Source: Azonexaceae bacterium
GTDB taxonomy: Bacteria > Pseudomonadota > Gammaproteobacteria > Burkholderiales > Rhodocyclaceae
Assembly: GCA_013335535.1 (NCBI GenBank)
Contig: JAAXVL010000009.1
Location: 1 to 64,000, forward strand
DNA length: 64,000 nucleotides
Reading direction: 5' to 3'
The position numbers and the translations under genes were made by a program. Positions 36,370 through 44,609 of the stretch are shown here, in pieces (positions within the stretch are counted from its first letter, which is position 1; every line of letters begins with the position of its first letter). The notes below the pieces were generated by a model. The model made no database searches. It saw nothing but the letters and a program-made list of their open reading frames with translations, and had not been told where the DNA came from.

Positions 36370-36720
36370 ATGAAATTCAGCTTCGCTCGTACGTCTCTGC
36401 TTGCCGCAACTGCGGCAATTTTTATGTTCTCTTCCGCTGCTGGCGCCGCAGTCGACGAAGATGCCGCCAAGGCGCTGGCCAAGAAGAACGACTGCTTCAA
36501 GTGCCACGCCATCGACAAGACCAAGAAGGGCCCTTCCTACAAAAAAATTGCCACCAAATACAAGGGCAAGGAAGCCGAAGGCGAAACCAAGATGATCAAG
36601 AACGTCACGACCGGGCCAAGGGTCAAGCTCGAGGACGGTTCTGAGGAGGACCACAAGATCATCGATACAAAAGATCAGGGCGAGATCAAGAATTTGGTGC
36701 ACTGGATTCTGTCGCTGTAA
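36370..36720 (+). CDS. Small monoheme cytochrome c of the electron-transfer locus
   Basis: 116 residues: signal peptide about 1-26 (AGA), heme site CFKCH followed by AIDKTKKGPSYKKIA, and a Lys-rich body. The usual C-terminal methionine motif (M-P-x-N) is absent: the region reads TTGPRVKLEDGSEEDHK, so the distal ligand is a different methionine (KMIKN) or a histidine. It is the first gene of the cluster with the decaheme cytochrome and outer-membrane barrel, so a periplasmic carrier role is likely. Confidence 0.85.
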   Translation: MKFSFARTSLLAATAAIFMFSSAAGAAVDEDAAKALAKKNDCFKCHAIDKTKKGPSYKKIATKYKGKEAEGETKMIKNVTTGPRVKLEDGSEEDHKIIDTKDQGEIKNLVHWILSL

Positions 36721-36772
36721 TTCAGCGTTAACAGACACAAGAATAGTTGCAGGAAAACCAGGGGGTGTTGAG

Positions 36773-37717
36773 ATGAAGCATTGGCAAAGAATTTTCGCAG
36801 TGGGTGCGGCGCTGGTTGGCTTGGGTCTTGTGGCACCGGCTCACGCCCAGATGGACCGTTCTCTCAAGGGCGATCAGGTCTGTACCGAATGTCACGATGA
36901 GAATGACAACAAGGCTGTTCTCGCAGTCTATAAGGGCAAGCATGGCGTCAAGGCCGATGGCCGTACACCGGGTTGTCAAAGCTGCCATGGGGCAAGCGAA
37001 GCGCACGTCAAGAACGGCCCCAAGAAGGGGGAAGTGGGCGGTAAGCGCGGTGCGGTAGATGTCGTTTTCGGTCCCAAGTCGTCGCTCTCAAGCCGCCAAC
37101 AGAGCGAGGTATGTGCGAGTTGCCACAAGGGTGACAAGCGCACCCACTGGACTGCCAGCCAGCACGACAGTGGTGATGTTTCATGCGTCAGTTGCCATAC
37201 CAACCACACGCATCAGGACAAAGTCCTGAAAAAAGCGACGCAGCCGCAGGTTTGCTATACATGCCACAAGGAGCAGCGTTCCGAAGGTCGGAAGATGTCT
37301 CATCATCCGGTTGCCGAAGGCAAGGTTGCTTGTTCCGACTGCCACAATCCGCATGGTTCTGCTGGTCCCAAGTTGTTGAAGAAGAACACACTGAATGAAA
37401 CCTGCTTTACTTGCCATGCCGAGAAGCGCGGCCCATTCCTGTGGGAGCACCAGGCCGCCACGGAGGATTGCAGCAATTGCCATACGCCGCATGGGTCCAA
37501 CATTTCTCCGCTGTTGAAGTCGCGGGCGCCGTTCCTTTGTACCGAGTGTCACGATGGGCCACATAACAGCAAGGTGCCGGCAGCTGCCAATGCTGGCGGT
37601 TATCAAGCCGGACTGACGGCTGTTCCTAGCGAAAACTACACCGGTCGTGGCTGCATGAATTGCCACAACATGGTCCATGGTTCTAACCATCCTGCTGGCG
37701 CGTTGCTGCACCGCTAA
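36773..37717 (+). CDS. Decaheme c-type cytochrome, MtrA/PioA/DmsE family
   Basis: 314 residues: signal peptide 1-25 (AHA) and exactly ten CXXCH sites (CTECH, CQSCH, CASCH, CVSCH, CYTCH, CSDCH, CFTCH, CSNCH, CTECH, CMNCH) with many extra histidines for bis-His ligation. Length and spacing fit the DmsE/MtrA family. These proteins sit inside an MtrB-type barrel and carry electrons through the outer membrane. The barrel gene follows 22 bases later. MtoA/PioA, which run the reaction inward from Fe(II), are the main alternative to MtrA-like outward transfer; sequence alone does not set the direction. Confidence 0.93.
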   Translation: MKHWQRIFAVGAALVGLGLVAPAHAQMDRSLKGDQVCTECHDENDNKAVLAVYKGKHGVKADGRTPGCQSCHGASEAHVKNGPKKGEVGGKRGAVDVVFGPKSSLSSRQQSEVCASCHKGDKRTHWTASQHDSGDVSCVSCHTNHTHQDKVLKKATQPQVCYTCHKEQRSEGRKMSHHPVAEGKVACSDCHNPHGSAGPKLLKKNTLNETCFTCHAEKRGPFLWEHQAATEDCSNCHTPHGSNISPLLKSRAPFLCTECHDGPHNSKVPAAANAGGYQAGLTAVPSENYTGRGCMNCHNMVHGSNHPAGALLHR

Positions 37718-37739
37718 TCTGGACATCGGGGAAACTATT

Positions 37740-40067
37740 ATGAAAACTCGTAATGCGAAACTGCAACGCAGCACGCTGAACCTGGCTGTGCAAGGTGCTT
37801 TGGTGACGATGTTTGCCATGCCGTTCATGGCGATGGCCGCCGATGATGAAGTCAGCGTTCTGACCCGTCCAACCAGTTCCATTGAGGTTGGTGTTGCCGG
37901 TGTATCGGAAAAGTCAGCCAAGTTCGGTGAATACAACGGGCTAAACGACTCAGGCGCCTACGGGATCGGCAATTTTAATATTGGTGGCGGCAGTGCCTAC
38001 GACGCCTACGACGGAGGCAATGGCACCCTACGCTGGGATTTCAGCGGGCGGAATCTGGGCACGACATCCCGCGAGGTCGGTGCATCGGTTAGTAGCCAAG
38101 GTTCTTGGGACGTGAGTGTTGCTTATGACGAGTTGCGTCATAACGTTTCGGACTCCTACCAAACACCACTACAGGGAAGCATGGGCGGGAACAACTTCAC
38201 GCTGCCTTCCTCTTTTGGTGCGATCAACGGCGCAGCGCCGTCTGCCCGCGTCTTGAGCCCTACCCAGTTGGGCGCATTTCATACAGAAGAAGTCGGCACG
38301 ACCCGGAAGAACACCTCCTTTGGCGCAGGCTTCCATTTCAGTCCGCAACTGAGCATCCGTTTGGAGTTCAACCATCTTGACCAGTCAGGCGCCAAACTGA
38401 TCGGCTCTGGTGCGCAGGGCGGTATCACCATTGGCACCTCTACCGGCAGAGCAGAAGCTGTCAATATTCTGATGAATCCGACCAACTACACGACGGATAC
38501 CCTCACCTTGGCCCTGAACTGGGTTGGGGACAAGGGACACCTGACAGCGGGTTATTTCGGCTCCATCTTCCGTGATGGCTATAACAATGTCTCCTGGCAG
38601 AATGCGATGACGACGGCCGCCAGTGGATGTGCTGGTGCGGCCTGTTATACGAACAACACCATGGGTACTGCCCCGGATAACAGCTTCCATCAGCTCAACC
38701 TGTCTGGTGGCTATGCCTTCTCACCGAGCACGAAACTGGTTGGTGGATTTTCCTACGGCTACAATCGCCAGAATGAAGCCTACGGGCCAACTTCGGCTGC
38801 TTTGGCTGCGGGGGGCAGCTACAGCATGATGCAGGCAGGCGGTTTGCCGCAGTCCTCTCTTGATGGTTCTGTCATCACTACTCACGCCAATGTTAAGTTG
38901 ACCACTCAGACCACGAAGGATTTGTTGCTTAGCGCCGGCTTCAAATACAACGAGCGTGACAACCAGACCACTTCCAATACTTATCGGTATTTTGATCTGG
39001 GGGGATTCGGGGCTGGCAACCAGTACACGGGTGTCAATACGCCATACAGCAGCAAGAAAGGGCAATTTGAATTGGCTGGCGACTACCGCCTGACCAAGGC
39101 ACAGAGCTTGCGTATTGCCTATGACCACGAATACATCAAGCGTTGGTGCAACAACGTGGTGGGCGGCGCAGAATGCGTCGCCAGCCCGTCCAGCGATGAG
39201 GACAAGCTTGGACTGACCTACCGACTGAAAGCTGGCGACAGCATCAAACTGAATGTTGGATATGCGTATTCGAAGCGCAATGCCGAATTCAACCACCTCT
39301 ACAAGGCGAATACGGGCAACTATGCGGTCGCGGCCACCATAAACGGTGGCGACTACGCCGGTTATCTTGCTCATCCTTACTCCGCCAGAACGCAGAATAT
39401 CGTAAAGGCTGGCGTCAATTGGCAGGCCACCGAAAAGTTGGACTTCGGCCTTTCAGCTCGTTATTCACTGGATGAGTACGAAGCCACGCTGGGCGTTCAA
39501 GACGGTAGTTCTGCCAGCATCAATCTGGATGCAACCTATAGCTACAGTGAAAACGGTAGCGTTTCGGCCTACGCTGGTTGGCAGAACTCGGAGCGGGATC
39601 TGAAGGCCGGCGCAACCGGTGGTGGTGCCAGCGTTACAGTCCCGCCTGTGAATGTGTTCAGCAACCAGCTCAAACAGGATGGTGCCAGCGTCGGCCTGAA
39701 TACTAAACATGCATTCATGGGTGGCAAGCTTGAGCTACTGGGTGACCTCTCTTATTCGCTGGACAAGTCGCACTATTCAACACAGGTTCCGTATTCGGCA
39801 ACATGTGGAGCAGCTGGCACGCTGACCTGCGGCGATACGCCGGATATCAAGGCAGAGCTGGTCGCGTTCAAGCTGACGGGTAGCTACAAGATCGACAAGC
39901 ACTCCAAGGTCGCTTTGGTTTACCTCTATCAGAGCCTGAGAAGCAACGATTATTACTACAACGCTTACCTGTATGGCTACACGCCGAACCGCGTGGTTCC
40001 GACCAACGAGCAGTCACCAAACTACGATGTGAGTTTCCTGGGCATGTCCTACGCCTACAGCTTCTAG
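37740..40067 (+). CDS. MtrB/PioB family outer-membrane beta-barrel
   Basis: A 775-residue protein with signal peptide 1-33 (AMA) and a mature part of repeated amphipathic beta strands, many Tyr/Gly/Asn-rich turns, and an aromatic C-terminal strand ending YAYSF, as needed for Bam insertion. It matches the decaheme-associated MtrB/PioB porins in size and context. The N-terminal CXXC pair seen in Shewanella MtrB is not present. It would sheath the decaheme cytochrome. A GGGGAAAC ribosome site precedes the ATG; the in-frame upstream start lies inside the cytochrome gene. A terminator-like hairpin follows. Confidence 0.87.
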   Translation: MKTRNAKLQRSTLNLAVQGALVTMFAMPFMAMAADDEVSVLTRPTSSIEVGVAGVSEKSAKFGEYNGLNDSGAYGIGNFNIGGGSAYDAYDGGNGTLRWDFSGRNLGTTSREVGASVSSQGSWDVSVAYDELRHNVSDSYQTPLQGSMGGNNFTLPSSFGAINGAAPSARVLSPTQLGAFHTEEVGTTRKNTSFGAGFHFSPQLSIRLEFNHLDQSGAKLIGSGAQGGITIGTSTGRAEAVNILMNPTNYTTDTLTLALNWVGDKGHLTAGYFGSIFRDGYNNVSWQNAMTTAASGCAGAACYTNNTMGTAPDNSFHQLNLSGGYAFSPSTKLVGGFSYGYNRQNEAYGPTSAALAAGGSYSMMQAGGLPQSSLDGSVITTHANVKLTTQTTKDLLLSAGFKYNERDNQTTSNTYRYFDLGGFGAGNQYTGVNTPYSSKKGQFELAGDYRLTKAQSLRIAYDHEYIKRWCNNVVGGAECVASPSSDEDKLGLTYRLKAGDSIKLNVGYAYSKRNAEFNHLYKANTGNYAVAATINGGDYAGYLAHPYSARTQNIVKAGVNWQATEKLDFGLSARYSLDEYEATLGVQDGSSASINLDATYSYSENGSVSAYAGWQNSERDLKAGATGGGASVTVPPVNVFSNQLKQDGASVGLNTKHAFMGGKLELLGDLSYSLDKSHYSTQVPYSATCGAAGTLTCGDTPDIKAELVAFKLTGSYKIDKHSKVALVYLYQSLRSNDYYYNAYLYGYTPNRVVPTNEQSPNYDVSFLGMSYAYSF

Positions 40068-40101
40068 CAAGGGTGGTGGCTGCAAAATGACGTTTGCAAA
40101 A

Positions 40102-40124
40102 AAAGGGGGCGTGTTGCCCCCTTT
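40102..40124 (+). terminator. Terminator-like hairpin between mtrB-type and cbcL-type genes
   Basis: A 9-bp stem (AAAGGGGGC/GCCCCCTTT) with a 5-base loop, followed by CGCTTTGT. The incomplete T run suggests partial termination, which would lower expression of the downstream membrane cytochrome relative to the first three genes. Confidence 0.65.
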
Positions 40125-40199
40125 CGCTTTGTCACAACCGTGTAGCAGCGAATGTTTCTGAGCAACGAAGCAAAGCCTGTTGGTATTTTGGATACGAAA

Positions 40200-42155
40200 A
40201 TGGAAACCCGAACCTTCTTCAAGACATTGTTGGCTGTTGTCGCCAGCATGTTGTTGCAAACGAGTGCGCAGGCAGAGGATCTGACTAACGCAGCCTGTCT
40301 GAGCTGCCACGAAGTTGGCAAGCACAAGATCAAAGTGCCCGATGGTGATGACGGGAAGCGTTCGCTTGCCACGGTCAACCCGAAAAATGTCGCAAAAAGT
40401 GTCCATGCCAAAATGGATTGTGTCGCCTGCCACACCGATATCGTCGATGCCAAGGATAAGCACGCCAAGGCGACGAATGTGGCCAAGCCGGATTGTGCAA
40501 CCTGCCATGCGAAGCTGTGGGATGAGGCGAAGGCCAATCCGGCCGGCAGGGAGCGTCTGGGGGTTGTCGTGCAGAACATCGATGCCTACAAGGCGTCGTT
40601 CCACGCTCGGCCGGATGCCGATCATCCCGATCGTCCGAAGGCGACCTGTGGTGATTGCCACGCGACGCACGAGTTTGCCGTACCGAAGAAGGGTACCCCC
40701 GAGCGCGATCAGTGGCGCCTGACGGTGCCGAAGACCTGCGGTGAAAAGTGTCACGAGGAGCAATTGGAGGACTTTGAAGGGTCGGTGCATGGCGCACTGG
40801 TCATGGGCAAGGACGATCCCAAGGGGGCTGTCTGTATCGATTGCCATACGACGCACGAGATTCGTGGCGCCTCTTCTGATCCGTTCAAGCTCAAGAATGT
40901 CGAAGCTTGCGGCGATTGCCACAAGGCCGAGTTGCACAGCTATCGCGATACCTATCATGGCCAGGTGAACAAGCTTGGTTTTACCTACACGGCCAAGTGC
41001 TCGGATTGCCATGGCAGTCATGGCATCAAGGGAACCGATGATCCGGCCTCCAAGGTGCATGTGAAAAATCGCCTGAAGACTTGCCAGCAGTGTCACAACG
41101 AGAAGAAGGGCCTGCCATTGGCAACCGAGGGCTTCATTACCTACGGACCGCACGCCAACAGCCACGACTTCGCGAAGTATCCGCAGATGTGGATCGCGAC
41201 CAAGTTCATGGTGGCGCTGCTGATCGGGGTTTTTGCGTTCTTCTGGCTGCATTGCGGGCTGTGGTACTACCGCGAATGGAAGGAGCGTGGCGGCAAGCTG
41301 GTGACCAAGCATGTCGACACTGAAGCGCTTGGCCTGAAACCGGAGAAGCACTTCCAGCGCTTCTCCTGGGGTTGGCGCGTAGCGCATCTGGTCTTTGCGC
41401 TGGTAACCATGACGCTGGTGCTGACCGGTACCTCGGCGATGTTCTCGGGCAGCAGCTGGGCGCCGGTAGTGGCGGCGGCGGTGGGCGGTCCGAAGGTGCT
41501 CGGCCTGATCCACCGGGTTGCCGCCGGGCTGTTTGTCAGCATCTTCCTGATTCATTTTGTCTACGTCATGCAACGCCTGCTGCGTGACAAGACCTTCCGC
41601 TGGTTCGGTCCGGATTCGCTGATTCCGAACTGGAAGGACTTCTCCGATTGCTGGGGCATGTTCAAGTGGTTCTTCGGCAAGGGGCCGAAACCCCAGTTCG
41701 AGCGCTGGGCTTATTTCGAGAAGTTCGATTACTGGGCGGTGTTCTGGGGTGTGAACATCATTGGCTGGAGTGGGCTGATGTTGGCGCTACCCCACGTCAC
41801 GGCGACCTATCTGCCGGGCTGGGTGTTCAACGTGGCGACCCTGGTCCATGGTGAAGAGGCTTTCCTGGCCGCCGTCTTCCTCTTTACGGTGCATTTCTTC
41901 AACAACCACTTCCGTCCGGACAAGTTACCGCCGCCCGATGTCGTGATGTTCACCGGAACGCAGTCGATCGAAGAGTTCCGCAAGGACCATCCGGCGCACT
42001 ATCAGCGGATGGTGGATACGGGCCAGCTTGAAAAATATCTGGTGGATGCGCCAACGAAGCAGATGCACCTCGGTTCGGTGATCCTGGGCATTGTGCTGAT
42101 CAGTGCCGGCTTGGGCTTGCTGGTGCTGGTTGCTATCGGCTTCTTCGGCGGATAG
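40200..42155 (+). CDS. CbcL-like inner-membrane fusion of multiheme cytochrome c and cytochrome b
   Basis: 651 residues: signal peptide 1-25 (AQA), a periplasmic part with eight CXXCH sites (C33, C74, C99, C150, C212, C237, C267, C295) plus one CX3CH site (CGEKCH at 180-185), then a cytochrome b domain of the FdnI/HydC type (about 331-651) with membrane segments near 333-355, 388-408, 440-460, 520-545, 560-580 and 625-648. The domain order and nine heme sites match Geobacter CbcL, a quinol oxidase for low-potential extracellular respiration. Here it would feed electrons from the quinone pool to the periplasmic cytochromes. The ATG at 40200 gives a proper signal peptide; the one at 40152 does not. 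Confidence 0.85.
   Translation: METRTFFKTLLAVVASMLLQTSAQAEDLTNAACLSCHEVGKHKIKVPDGDDGKRSLATVNPKNVAKSVHAKMDCVACHTDIVDAKDKHAKATNVAKPDCATCHAKLWDEAKANPAGRERLGVVVQNIDAYKASFHARPDADHPDRPKATCGDCHATHEFAVPKKGTPERDQWRLTVPKTCGEKCHEEQLEDFEGSVHGALVMGKDDPKGAVCIDCHTTHEIRGASSDPFKLKNVEACGDCHKAELHSYRDTYHGQVNKLGFTYTAKCSDCHGSHGIKGTDDPASKVHVKNRLKTCQQCHNEKKGLPLATEGFITYGPHANSHDFAKYPQMWIATKFMVALLIGVFAFFWLHCGLWYYREWKERGGKLVTKHVDTEALGLKPEKHFQRFSWGWRVAHLVFALVTMTLVLTGTSAMFSGSSWAPVVAAAVGGPKVLGLIHRVAAGLFVSIFLIHFVYVMQRLLRDKTFRWFGPDSLIPNWKDFSDCWGMFKWFFGKGPKPQFERWAYFEKFDYWAVFWGVNIIGWSGLMLALPHVTATYLPGWVFNVATLVHGEEAFLAAVFLFTVHFFNNHFRPDKLPPPDVVMFTGTQSIEEFRKDHPAHYQRMVDTGQLEKYLVDAPTKQMHLGSVILGIVLISAGLGLLVLVAIGFFGG
40366..40404 (+). 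repeat. Dispersed motif copy R (in cbcL-like gene)
   Basis: Forward copy: TTGCCACGGTCAACC, CGAAAAATG, then CGCAAAAAGTG. It encodes L-A-T-V-N-P-K, between the first and second heme sites. Confidence 0.65.
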
Positions 42156-42173
42156 GCGGTAATTGGCACAGAG

Positions 42174-42209
42174 AGAGGAGGCGGAAATTTTTCCACCTCC
42201 TCTTTTTTT
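42174..42209 (+). terminator. Strong intrinsic terminator after the cbcL-like gene
   Basis: AGAGGAGG...GGAAA pairs with TTTCC...CCTCCTCT across a 2-base loop with one mismatch, followed by seven T. It closes the electron-transfer locus. Confidence 0.9.
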
Positions 42210-42255
42210 GCCTTCAGTCACCGTAAAATCAGCATTCCAGATAACTAAGGAACGA

Positions 42256-42684
42256 ATGGACATGAACCTGAAAAGTCTCAGCCTGATCAGCCTGTTTTCT
42301 CTGACGCTGGCCGCCTGTGGCTCGCTGACCCGCTCGGATACGACGCCCTGGCTGGAATCGCGGGCCGGGACGGTGAACGAAAACATGGCGGGCAAATGGA
42401 CGACGGCCGGCGGTATTGGCGCCAACTGGGGCGAGGCCAGTTTCATCCAGGACGGTTCGCGCTTCTACGGAACGCTGGGCGCCTATAACGTCGAAGGCGC
42501 CATCAACCGCGAGCACGTTTATCTGGCGCTCAGTTCCGGCAAGAAGGTTTATTACACGGCCCGTCTCAAGCGCACGCTGGATGGCAGCTATGCCGGCCAG
42601 GTGGTCGAGGGCGCGATCATCGGCCAGTCAAATGGTGCCGACGATGGCTTCTCGCTGATGACCCTGCGGCGGGTCGGTCAATAA
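42256..42684 (+). CDS. Small lipoprotein of unknown function
   Basis: 142 residues with a lipoprotein signal (SLTLAACGS, lipid cysteine near 22). The mature domain is rich in Gly/Tyr beta-strand-like segments: AGKWTTAGGIGANWGEASFIQDGSRFYGTLGAYNVEG. I do not recognise a named family. AAGGA lies five bases ahead of the ATG at 42256. It is a single-gene unit between two terminators. Confidence 0.8.
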   Translation: MDMNLKSLSLISLFSLTLAACGSLTRSDTTPWLESRAGTVNENMAGKWTTAGGIGANWGEASFIQDGSRFYGTLGAYNVEGAINREHVYLALSSGKKVYYTARLKRTLDGSYAGQVVEGAIIGQSNGADDGFSLMTLRRVGQ

Positions 42685-42711
42685 ACTGACCGTCCCCGAG
42701 CGGAGCATCCG

Positions 42712-42741
42712 GGCCCGATTGGCGTAAAAGCCGGTCGGGCC
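42712..42741 (+). terminator. Intrinsic terminator after lipoprotein gene
   Basis: A GGCCCGA/TCGGGCC stem with an inner GGC/GCC pairing, followed by TTGTTGTTT. It lies between this gene and the convergent crotonase gene and may serve both. Confidence 0.75.
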
Positions 42742-42770
42742 TTGTTGTTTCCGGCGCGCTTGTTTTCGAC

Positions 42771-43592
42771 TCAGTCGGCGAAATTCGGGCGGCGCTTGTC
42801 GCGCTGGGCGGCGATGCATTCGCCGAGATCAGCCGACAGCAGCATCGCTGCATTCCAGCCAGCGACGTAATTCAGTCCGTCAGCCACCGAGTGGTCGCGG
42901 CTGAAATTGAGCACATCCTTCGTTCCGCGAATGGCCAAGGGCGACTTGGCGGCGATGATGTGGGCGATTTTGCGGACTTCCACGGTCAACTGGGAATAAT
43001 CGCCAAAATTGAAATTGATCAGACCGCATTTTTCCGCCTCAGCGGCATCCACATTGCGGCCGGTGTACGCCAGTTCGCGGGCCATGCCTTCGCCGATCAG
43101 GCGCGGCAGGCGTTGCAGGGTGCCAACGTCGGCCACCATGCCGAGGTCGATTTCCTTGATCGAAAAAACGGCGTCGGCCGCCGCGTAGCGCATGTCGCAA
43201 CAGGTCACGAGATCGAGCGCGCCGCCGACGCAGGCGCCCTGGATGGCGGCGAGCACAGGCTTGCGACAACGCTCGACGCTGCTCAGGCAGTCCTGCAAAT
43301 CGACGATCAGCCGGCGCAACGTCTCGCGGCTGCGCGCGCCATCGGCGTGGGCAATCTGTTGCTGGATGCTGCCGAGCATGGCGAGGTCGATGCCGGCGCA
43401 GAAGTTCTTGCCTTCGCCGCTCAGGATGGCAACGCGGGCTTCCGGCGTGGCGTCGACCCATTCGAAAGCCTGGCGGATCTCCTGCCACATCGCTGCGTTC
43501 ATCGCGTTCGACTTGTCCGGCCGATTGAGGCGGACTTCGGCGACATGATCGTCCAGCCTGACGGCGAGGGTGCTGAATTCAGGGAGATTCAT
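42771..43592 (-). CDS. Crotonase-family enzyme, delta3,5-delta2,4-dienoyl-CoA isomerase-like
   Basis: 273 residues with oxyanion-hole segments (KNFCAGIDL, CVGGALDLVTCCDMRYA) and three acidic residues placed as in the dienoyl-CoA isomerase ECH1: D127, E147 and D155 in KEIDLGMVADVGTLQRLP. The ADVGTLQRLP string is distinctive for that enzyme rather than for enoyl-CoA hydratase. It would isomerise dienoyl-CoA intermediates of unsaturated fatty-acid degradation. It is a single gene on the minus strand. Confidence 0.85.
   Translation of the reverse strand: MNLPEFSTLAVRLDDHVAEVRLNRPDKSNAMNAAMWQEIRQAFEWVDATPEARVAILSGEGKNFCAGIDLAMLGSIQQQIAHADGARSRETLRRLIVDLQDCLSSVERCRKPVLAAIQGACVGGALDLVTCCDMRYAAADAVFSIKEIDLGMVADVGTLQRLPRLIGEGMARELAYTGRNVDAAEAEKCGLINFNFGDYSQLTVEVRKIAHIIAAKSPLAIRGTKDVLNFSRDHSVADGLNYVAGWNAAMLLSADLGECIAAQRDKRRPNFAD
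42978..43015 (+). repeat. Dispersed motif copy J (antisense in crotonase gene)
   Basis: Forward on the plus strand: CTTCCACGGTCAACTGG, GAATAAT, CGCC, then AAAATTGAAATTG, a full-length match including the last A-rich block. The crotonase reads it as FNFGDYSQLTVEV. Confidence 0.75.
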
Positions 43593-43645
43593 CGGCTACG
43601 CTCCATGCTGGGCTTGAGTTTGACACCGGGGTTCAGGTTTTTCCA

Positions 43646-43684
43646 ATGCCACGGTCAACCGGAAAAATGCGGCAAAAACGAAAT
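43646..43684 (+). repeat. Dispersed motif copy B (intergenic)
   Basis: ATGCCACGGTCAACCGG, AAAAA, TGCGGC, AAAAACGAAAT. It lies about 55 bases upstream of the crotonase start and downstream of the 72-codon gene, in a region with no other feature. Confidence 0.85.
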
Positions 43685-43709
43685 GCCTTCGCCGGCTTGC
43701 CTGGCTGGG

Positions 43710-43928
43710 TCAGGCCATCCCGGCCAGGGCCGCGGCGAGGTCGGCATTGTCGTCGTTATCGCCATTGTCACCGCTGTGGATGTTCTGGCTCTCGATGCTG
43801 ACGGTGTAGCCGGCAGTGCGCAGCATGTCGGCCCAGTGCTCGGCGACCTTGCGCGAGTCGTGCCAGGGCCCGTGCTCGATGATCGGGCGGTCGGTGCCGG
43901 TGCGGTAGGTCGTCTTGACGCGGTACAC
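43710..43928 (-). CDS. Small hypothetical protein, downstream of cobalamin adenosyltransferase
   Basis: 72 residues: MYRVKTTYRTGTDRP, a helical middle (SRKVAEHWADMLRTAGYTVSIES) and an Asp/Asn-rich stretch (GDNGDNDDNADL) before a short Ala-rich end. It has no signal peptide or membrane segment. It lies 40 bases after the adenosyltransferase gene on the same strand, so is probably co-transcribed. No family recognised; a longer overlapping frame of arginine/proline-rich composition is a shadow. Confidence 0.55.
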   Translation of the reverse strand: MYRVKTTYRTGTDRPIIEHGPWHDSRKVAEHWADMLRTAGYTVSIESQNIHSGDNGDNDDNADLAAALAGMA

Positions 43929-43968
43929 GGGTCAGCCGGGGATGGCGAGGAAGGTCGGCCGGGGCGTG

Positions 43969-44547
43969 TTACGCGGCATTCTTGCCCTTTTGCCACAGCA
44001 CATCGCCGCGGCCGCCGGCGCGGTTGAGGGCGCGGCCGAGGATGAAGAGCAGGTCTGACAGGCGGTTGATGTAGCGGCGGGCGGCCTCGGACAGCGGCTC
44101 GGCCCCGTGCAGGCGGACCATGGCCCGTTCGGCGCGGCGGCAGACGGTGCGGCTCAGGTGGGCGAGCGCCGCGGCGCGGGTGCCGCCGGGCAGGATGAAT
44201 TCCTTGAGCATCGGCAGGTCGGCGTTGAAGTCTTCGGCCAGCGCCTCGAGGCGGGCGACCTGGGCGTCCTTCATGACGGCCATGCCGGGCAGGCAAAGTT
44301 CGCCGCCCAGATCGAAGAGGTCGTTCTGGACATCGAGCAGGGCGGTGCGCACGGCGTCCGGCATTTCTTCGCAAAGCAGCACGCCGAGGCCGGAGTTGAG
44401 CTCGTCTACCTCGCCGATGGCGTCGATGCGCAGGCTGTCCTTGGTTGTCCGGCTACCATCGCCAAGGCCGGTCGTGCCGGCGTCGCCGGTGCGGGTGACA
44501 ATTTTCGACAGGCGGTTGCCCTTGCGTTCTTGTTCGGTGTCGTTCAC
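43969..44547 (-). CDS. pduO: Cob(I)yrinate/cobalamin adenosyltransferase, PduO type
   Basis: 192 residues with the ATP-binding N-terminus KIVTRTGDAGTTGLGDG, the central helix pattern and the signatures CRRAERAM and NRLSDLLFILGRALN, which define the PduO/MMAB family rather than CobA. It makes adenosylcobalamin. The start is a GTG preceded by GGAG; no in-frame ATG fits the conserved N-terminus. It diverges from hyi over 62 bases. No cobalamin riboswitch is evident upstream. Confidence 0.9.
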   Translation of the reverse strand: MNDTEQERKGNRLSKIVTRTGDAGTTGLGDGSRTTKDSLRIDAIGEVDELNSGLGVLLCEEMPDAVRTALLDVQNDLFDLGGELCLPGMAVMKDAQVARLEALAEDFNADLPMLKEFILPGGTRAAALAHLSRTVCRRAERAMVRLHGAEPLSEAARRYINRLSDLLFILGRALNRAGGRGDVLWQKGKNAA

Positions 44548-44609
44548 GGTGCTTTCTCCAGAGTCAGTGCAGATTATACTTTTGGTCCGCACTACAGACA
44601 GCCATCGTT

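Noticed and set aside
36773..42155. Outer-surface MtrC/OmcA-type cytochrome in the electron-transfer locus
   Set aside because: No lipoprotein multiheme gene is present; the only other multiheme product is the inner-membrane CbcL-like fusion.
42366..42400. Possible motif copy in the lipoprotein gene
   Set aside because: ACGGTGAACGAAAAC resembles the motif but breaks the otherwise invariant CACGGTCNAC core.
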